In this document: piece by piece, positions 58,185-64,000 of the stretch | Numbering within the stretch: the first letter of the stretch is position 1 | Layout of the letters: the number at the start of each line of letters is the position of its first letter | Assembly (NCBI GenBank): GCA_021234155.1 | Contig: JAJEKV010000014.1 | Coordinates: 5,907,563-5,971,562 of the forward strand | Reading direction: 5' to 3' | Source of the DNA: Isoetes taiwanensis | Taxonomy: Eukaryota; Streptophyta; Lycopodiopsida; Isoetales; Isoetaceae | DNA: 64,000 nt | Notes under the pieces: generated by a model | What the model was told of the DNA's origin: nothing | Databases searched by the model: none | What the model saw: the letters and a program-made list of their open reading frames with translations, nothing else | Made by a program: the position numbers and the translations under genes

Positions 58185-58590
58185 AGTTGAGTGCTTCTTG
58201 TTGGTGGATACCTGTGGAAATAATCTTCCACTTTGTGCTTCAATCCATCCATTAACTCAGCGACATTAGAGGTTAGCAAAATCTTAACAGTTGCAACATG
58301 GTATGATTCTGGCCAGTTAGTGACATGGATGGTCTTTCAAACTAAATTCTTGTTGTCTCGATGGGATAGAACTATTTGGCAAAAGGTTGCTGGTACTCTG
58401 ACATTTGTTGCTCCAGAGCCTATTGAAAGGTGCATTTAGATTTCTCACCAAAATGTTCACGAACATAGGCTCGTGAACTCTATGTATAAACTGCTTATCA
58501 ATCGTGATATCCTTCCACGATCCGCTAAGTGGTCCCTTTAGCTCTCGCCTCCTAGTTGGAGACGCATGTGGACTTAGGCTCAGGGATAGT
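58185..58590 (+). pseudogene. LINE copy 1-type ORF2 fragment
   Basis: The fragment matches 31436-31850 of LINE copy 1 closely, for example TTGTTGGTGGATACCTGTGG, CAACATGGTATGATTCTGG, TTGTCTCGATGGGATAGA and TTGGAGACGCATGTGGACTT. It begins almost exactly where copy 1 has its second internal deletion and stops abruptly at 58590. Several stops interrupt it. No poly-A or duplication was found. Confidence 0.8.
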
Positions 58591-59163
58591 TTCTAGATGT
58601 TTTTCCCAAAACTTCTGTACATAGTTTTTCAAAAAAACATATTCTAGAAGTGTAAAACGTATTTTTGGCAATTCTATACTATACCTTGATCGAAAAAATA
58701 TTCTGACATGGCCGCGTCATCCACATGATGCGAAAGCATATAATTTGAAATGCAAGCAACCAATTAAACATGTATAGATGCTAGATGTTGTGGACGTAAA
58801 TTGGCAACATCCGGTCGCGAGACGTCAACTCCGGTCGCATAGTGTCCTTTTGCGGATGCGGGTTGTATTTTATGTGCGGCCGCATAGTGTCCTTTTCCGA
58901 CTGCGGTGTGTGCCCGGCGCATAGTTACCCGGAACGAGAATTTTTTGAAAACTTGAACCCAGAATCCGGAACAGGAATGGGAACGACCAACATTCAAATT
59001 TTTCAATTTTTTTTTTGAAGAACCGTGTCGTCAATATATTAAAATTTGAATCTTGAAGTTCCCTTTTCTTAACAAACATCTTAGGACATTTAGAATTAAA
59101 AAAAAGGGGGAGAGGGGTAGGGGAGCGAGTTACAAACAAAAACATGTATAACTACTCCGTAAG
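58591..59163. other. No gene; LINE tail on minus strand
   Basis: CGGYCGCATAGTGTCCTTTT occurs twice (about 58814-58900). At about 59007-59030 a T run followed by GAAGAACCGTGTCG reads on the minus strand as a LINE 3' end (CGGTTCTTC plus poly-A). Confidence 0.45.
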
Positions 59164-59178
59164 AATAGTATTAGAACT

Positions 59179-60920
59179 ATTCTTGCTAGTGGATGGTGAA
59201 GAGAATAATGTGCAGATAATCAAAAATATTTTGGATATATTTTCAATTGCATCTAGTTGTCTCCTTAATTGGGCTAAGTGTAGTGCCTTATGGGTGGGGA
59301 AGGAAGCAGTTCCGCATTTTTTATATGAGTATGCCTGGAAGGTTGTTTTACCATCTGCAAAGACAAAGCTTCTAGGAGTCCCCTTTGGTCTAGATATTGA
59401 CATGAATGAAGCATGGGATGAAATTATCTTAAATTTACAAAGGCAACTGATTTGGTGGAGAGGTTCAAAGTTATCCTTGGCAGGTAGAATTCAAGTAGCT
59501 AAGTCAGTATTGAACAATACGCATATTTATTTGGTTTTGGTTCTATTGGCTCCTGCTTCTAAGTTTGCAGAGATAAAAAAGATTGTAAGAGATTTTGTAT
59601 GGTGTACCGATCAAGGAGGCACTGTGAAGGTGGCGTGGAAGAAATGTATGTTGTTTAAACAACAAGGAGGACTTGGTATGTTGGATCTTTCTTTACAGGG
59701 TAAGGTCTTAGCTTCTAAGCTATTGTTCAGTTTGTTGAAAGATGATTGTGCATCACCAAGTATGAAGTTACTTAAATAATCAGTAAAGAAGTGTATGGTT
59801 TTTCATAAGCGAGGTGTGAGAATTGAGCTCCCTTGGGCATTGTTATATCCATTGAAAGCTTATTCACATGCCTCTCCAGTACTGAAAGGCTTGCTTCGGG
59901 CCTGGAAGGTAGTCCAGCAGGTGATTACATTTGATTGGGAAGCTTGTCTCCAGGCATCTTCCCCCCTTCTGTGGTTGCCTTTGTATACTCATGGACAACT
60001 ACACCCAGTTGTAGAATTTATGCATGTGCATTCCCAAGGGAGGTGGAGGAGAGCAGGTATTATTTCTATTGAACATTGGTATTTTGGTATTGACATTGCT
60101 CCTTGGCAATGGTTTCAGGAGACATATGGGTTGTTGGATAAAGATATCACTATATGGGCTTATGTAGCAAGTGCTCTTCCTCTAATTAAGAAGGTGGGTA
60201 ACAAGAGATGCTGGAACTTTGTTCAAGGTATTAAAGAAGGCAAGAAGCTAGTAAGTTCCTGCTACAGATTGCTTACCTCCTCAAGTATTTTATCACCTTC
60301 TAGAAAATGGCACTTACAGACTTTGCCTTCTCAATGGCAATCCATCTGGAACCTTGTTTGGTCTAAATATAATCCTCCAAAGGTAAATGTTCTACTTTGG
60401 CAGGTGATTCATCGCTCTTTGAGAGTTAATCAGATGGTTCATCGCTTTAAGCCGGGAGTAAGCCCACTTTGCCCAATGTGTGAGCGGTGTATTGAAACAT
60501 TTGAGCACTGTTTATATTTGTGTGTAGAGCTGAGTAGTCTTAGGTCCTGGCTGCATTCTCTTTTTGGAGTATCTTTGGATAGTCAGCACTTTCTTTTGGG
60601 TATTTATCCAAATCAGTGGACTGCTTCTAAAGGATTGCATTTCATATGGCAAAGTCTTGGCTAATATGGAGTGTATGGAAGCGAAGGCGAAGAAAGGTTT
60701 TTTATGATAAGCATATTTCTTCTCAGGTGGTGCTTCAAGAAATTCGTAAGAAGTTGTATAATTGCTTTCAAATCTCCAATTGGCCTGATCGTATTAAAAT
60801 TCCAATATGGAGTGATCATCTAAAAGTGATTGATGCTTCAGGGACATTTCTTACTTCTGGAAGTACTTTGTAATATTTTGAGTGTATAATATGAAGTAAA
60901 ACACATTCTTCAAAAAAAAA
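59179..60920 (+). mobile_element. LINE copy 3, 5' truncated, with target-site duplication
   Basis: ATAGTATTAGAACT lies directly before the element (59165-59178) and directly after its poly-A tail (60921-60934). The body begins within the reverse transcriptase just after the catalytic YADD region and ends ACATTCTTC plus A(n). It belongs to the same broad family as copies 1 and 2 but to a more diverged subfamily. The clean 14-15 bp duplication and few coding defects point to a fairly recent insertion. Confidence 0.9.
59190..60873 (+). pseudogene. LINE copy 3 ORF2 C-terminal part
   Basis: The frame contains LDIFSIASSCLLNWAKCSAL, TKLLGVPFGLDI, SKLSLAGRIQVAKSVLNNTH and QGGLGMLDLSLQGKVLASKL, the region following the reverse-transcriptase palm. 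After a TAA at about 59777 the same protein continues to the zinc-binding region, with NPPKVNVLLWQVIHRSLRVN, LCPMCERCIETFEHCLYLC and SVWKRRRRKVFYD. A frameshift near 60650 separates the last part. Endonuclease and catalytic residues are absent because of 5' truncation, so it never encoded an active enzyme. Confidence 0.88.
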
Positions 60921-61009
60921 ATAGTATTAGAACTTTAAACAATATTTTTCCATTTAAAACATATTTTTTAAGTTCTAATACCTTGGGTATTAGAACATGG
61001 GTTGAATAT

Positions 61010-61640
61010 GTAGCACAATAACATGGATTCCAGGGGGATTCAATATGGATGCATAAATCACTATCCCTGAGACCATAGACCATACCCTTAAAACAATTGA
61101 ATAGGTTATTATTAAAAAAAAAATATAGAGTCAATAGAAAAAATAAGCATGTAAGTTTGCTAGTTGCATTTGGTTAAAGCATGCTTATTGAGACACGTAT
61201 AAAGATGAATCTAGGTATTTCATATTCTAAAACCTTAGGCAAATCTGTATTCCATATTTTAAAATCTTAGGCACCCCTAGTCATAAATGACCATACTCGA
61301 AATAAGAGGCACCCAGAGGCTCCAACATACGATATGGGTCGTAGGATGGACAGATCCAATGAATGAGGTAGAATATGCTTGGAACGTGTAACATCCTATT
61401 TAATTGCACCCAGAGGCCCCAATATATGATCTGGGTCATAGGATGGACAGATCCGACGAATGAGGTAGTCCAGGGTGCGGCTCGTTTAGAATATGTAAAA
61501 TATGCTTGGAATGTGTAACATTCCATAAAATTGCACTCAAAGGCCCCAATATACGATCTGGGTCGCATGATGGATAGGTTCGACGAATGAGGTAGTCTAG
61601 GATGCACCACATTTAGAATATGTACTACATAAGTCATACA
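61010..61640 (+). repeat. Diverged, opposite-strand copy of the 435 bp repeat family
   Basis: Phrases of the 435 bp unit appear in reverse complement with many changes: TTCCAGGGGGATTCAATATGG, ACAATTGAATAGGTTATTAT, AAAACCTTAGGCAAATC, CATAAATGACCATACTCG and GGCACCCAGAGGC. Its last part, CCCAGAGGCCCCAATATA to GATGGACAGATCCGACGAAT, is repeated about three times with a ~110 bp period. The tRNA-like boxes are degenerate here. This is an older, dispersed member of the family. Confidence 0.75.
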
Positions 61641-61659
61641 ATATAATAAGTTTTATAAT

Positions 61660-62985
61660 TTTCAAATCTTCTATTTCATGGCCTTCATCAAACTGCAAAG
61701 CAAAATCAAGACATGTTTTAAAATGCATCTCATATAGCAATAATAATTAGGAAGTAGGAAATAGTAAATATGTAAAATAAGAAAAGAAGTATTACCTTCA
61801 TTTTGTTCCCCCAAACCTTCAACATCTTCATCCACTAAATCTTCAGCATTTTCATGATTTTCATCTCCATCTTCTTCCACTTCAGGTGGAATACTTTCTT
61901 CTCGGTGCAGCCCAATAATTTTTTCACTTGACACTATCAAGCATAGAGAAAAGCTCAATTACGCGCATATTTGCTGCAACAAATGCTAAGTCATTGGTTT
62001 TGTCAGTGCCAAGACGATTTCTCTTCTTAGTTGCAATGTTGCCCATGGTGATAAACAACCTCTTTATGGAAGATGAGTTGCAAGATTGTGACAATATCTT
62101 AATGGCCATTGTTTGCAAGTTATTTTATTCTGCCCCATTCTCTTCCCACCACAATGTGGCATTCACACGAAAATGATCCTTCTTAGCATCTCTTGTTTCA
62201 AACATCCCTTCGCCAACCCTATACTTAGACCATGCAGAATGTATATCTCTTCTTATATCCTCATCGGGAACTAATTTTTCAAGCATTGCATTCCATCCAA
62301 CCATCACAAGCCTTTCACTCTCTTGATCATGCCCTTGGAATTCAGGGCGTCATAAAGAGGTGAATGGTATTCCATCTGTCTATCATTAACAAACCCCACC
62401 AACTCTGAGCGTATATAGTCATCATGCTCAACATTCTTCACATGCATAGTCAAGGAATGCATACCCTCAATTACCTTGCCAATGCAAGGGAAAGAGCCAT
62501 CCACAAGTCTAAGCATCAAATTATCGGCTTCACAAGAGCTAAAATATGAGTAACATCTTCCAAAAACTCTCATCAAAGCACACTTTGCTTGCCTTTGTAT
62601 GAGACTCCTTAAGATTCTTGAAACTCAGACTCACAAACAATTGTTGCAAAGGTGTCAAAAGGTTATGCAAACGTTCCAACATAATGAAATTGTAGCCAAC
62701 CCTAGTATCTGAATACTTCAAAAGCTTCTTATAAGAATATGTTTGCAATGAAGTGCTTACCCTGGAATGGTTCTTCACAAAAGTTACGACCTTGTTCCCT
62801 TTGTCAATATCATTTGCATTGTGAGGTAGCTTCATAAAATCCTTCAATAAGTTATCATGCAATGTGCCATACAAGGTGAGAAGGTAATGTGAGGAACCTC
62901 TGCCATAATCATCTTGCCTGTGGAACGATTAGCTTGCTCACTATGTCCAACAATTTGAATAACATTTTCCGTACCAACTTCTTTT
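61660..62985 (-). pseudogene. hAT-superfamily transposase relic (DUF659 and dimerisation domain)
   Basis: Read on the minus strand, GTENVIQIVGHSEQANRSTG and PHITFSPCMAHCM resemble the DUF659 V-DNA-N...CAAHC segment. Then come NKVVTFVKNHSRVSTSL and DTRVGYNFIMLERL, the R/G-F-x-T-xFIML pattern, and later QMEYHSPLYDALN. The C-terminal hAT dimerisation domain follows: NATLWWEENGAE, then LQTMAIKILSQSCNSSSIKR and KKRNRLGTDKTNDLAFVAAN. An acidic tail ends near 61790. At least three frameshifts separate the blocks and the N-terminal BED zinc finger is missing; a minisatellite lies where it should be. Inactive as read. Confidence 0.82.
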
Positions 62986-62999
62986 CTCAACTCGCAAAT

Positions 63000-63410
63000 T
63001 CAAAAAGGCCCTCAGACCTGGCTTTTTCACTCTAAACTGCCTTCTTGGACTCATGAAATGAGAAAGGCCCTTAGACCTGTCTTTTTTCACTCTAAGTTGC
63101 CTTTCTCGAGTCTTGACTCACGAGTCCAGAAAGACCCTAAGATTTACCTTTTTTTACTCTGAGCTACCTTTCTAGACTCACGAGTCGAGAAAAACACTCA
63201 AACCTACTTTTTTTATTCTGAGCTGCCTTTCTCAACTCGCCAGTCAAGAAAGTTGAGAAAGGCCCTCAAACCTGCCTTCGCGAGTCGAGAAAGGCTCTCA
63301 AAATTGCCTTTTTCAATCTGAGCTGTCTTTTTCAACTCGCAAGTCAAGGACCCTTAGACCTGCCTTTTTCACTTTGAGCTTCCCGACACTCAGTGAGAAA
63401 TGACCCTTAG
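63000..63410. repeat. ~65 bp minisatellite, about six to seven degenerate units
   Basis: Units share GCCCTCAGACCTGSCTTTTT, CACTCTGAGCTGCCTTTCTC and ACTCGCGAGTCGAGAAAG. The motif GACTCRCGAGTC is palindromic. Units differ by substitutions and small indels. The array abuts the hAT relic on its upstream side and may have replaced part of it. Confidence 0.8.
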
Positions 63411-63647
63411 AACTAGTTCTTATCTTCTTTATCTTATCTATAGCATCACTTAACTAACTTGATTCAATTTTTTGTAGTCCTTGTCTCGACCAGATAGTAC
63501 ATCCTCAGGAGCAATCAAAAGACCCATTCATTGAAGAAAGGCAGCAAGAAGAGGGTGGCGACTTCGGTTGGATATGCTGATACGTGGCCCATGAAGCACC
63601 TCTTTGTATAGATTTCTATCATGTTCAAGTTGCTCTCATGGCTTGCA

Positions 63648-64000
63648 CTACAAGAGGATAGCCCTTTATCCGTCACTTTAATATGACGTAAAATATCAAA
63701 AACCCCTAGGTGATATAAATAGTGATATTCAAGATATAGTGACACTATCAATGACACAAATTCTATCATCTATAACATCATCAACATTGTCATAAATATG
63801 ATCAACAACTATATTAGTACTAATTGATGGCTATATATGTGTTACTAATAGTGTCATGAATGATATCACATATTGCATCAATTTTACCATCAATTCTAGA
63901 ATGGGGCTCGCATGAAACCAACAAACCGCCTAGATAGGCTTCTCATTCATCTCAGCAGATTTTCTACAATGGTGGACAGTGGGTAGCCGCACACATGCGA
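63648..64000 (+). mobile_element. CACTA-like terminus, second occurrence
   Basis: CACTACAAGAGGATAGCC opens a run of ATGTCA/GTGACA-rich degenerate motifs (63670-63890), as at 51418. The window ends before another terminus. The last ~65 bases (from about 63935) are related to 44690-44765. Confidence 0.45.

Overview
The window is nuclear DNA of a land plant. It holds a spliced ABI3/VP1 transcription-factor gene with GT-AG introns, a pentatricopeptide-repeat relic, Raf-like and receptor-like kinase relics, plant L1-clade LINEs, a Ty3/gypsy relic and hAT and CACTA-like DNA transposons. The ABI3 protein is divergent in B1 and B2 and has an unusually long acidic tail, and LINEs are abundant. A non-flowering plant (fern, lycophyte, bryophyte or gymnosperm) is my guess, but the sequence does not prove it. 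Only one gene looks intact: ABI3/VP1 on the minus strand (38080-41034, six exons, predicted 676 residues). Everything else is repeats, mobile elements and gene relics.

Layout. 1-3380: the 5' part of a broken group-C Raf-like kinase gene (minus strand) with two ACGTGGC motifs upstream, then a PPR relic lying between two copies of a ~280 bp direct repeat. 3380-5915 and 8590-24000: a tandem array of a ~435 bp unit whose minus strand carries tRNA-like pol III A and B boxes. The array has a four-unit higher-order repeat (~1.75 kb) and a ~5.96 kb macro-repeat (two full copies and part of a third). Each full macro-copy contains a 3.3 kb terminal-inverted-repeat transposon, flanked by TATG, that carries the unspliced 5' part of a host eIF1 (SUI1) gene and many palindromic TATTCCGGAATA-type motifs.

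24000-37500: unrecognised exon-like pieces, a frameshifted Ty3/gypsy pol, LINE copy 1 (ORF1 and ORF2 overlapping at ATGA, endonuclease mostly deleted), and a 2.9 kb element with inverted ends full of GGAAACCTCCCC motifs. 38080-41650: the ABI3 gene and its G-box-bearing upstream region. 45200-51420: a 110 bp inverted repeat encloses LINE copy 2, which is 5' truncated, flanked by the 10 bp duplication ATGATATTTT, and itself interrupted by a 907 bp insertion with a 9 bp duplication. 51418-64000: CACTA-like ends, a receptor-kinase relic, a 482 bp foldback element with 123 bp arms, two exon-like segments, LINE copy 3 with its target-site duplication, a diverged inverted copy of the 435 bp repeat, an hAT transposase relic and a ~65 bp minisatellite.

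The elements do not form one pathway. The window records nested insertion, segmental duplication and gene-fragment capture beside one conserved regulatory gene. Exon boundaries and insertion borders were read by eye; no alignment or database search was run.
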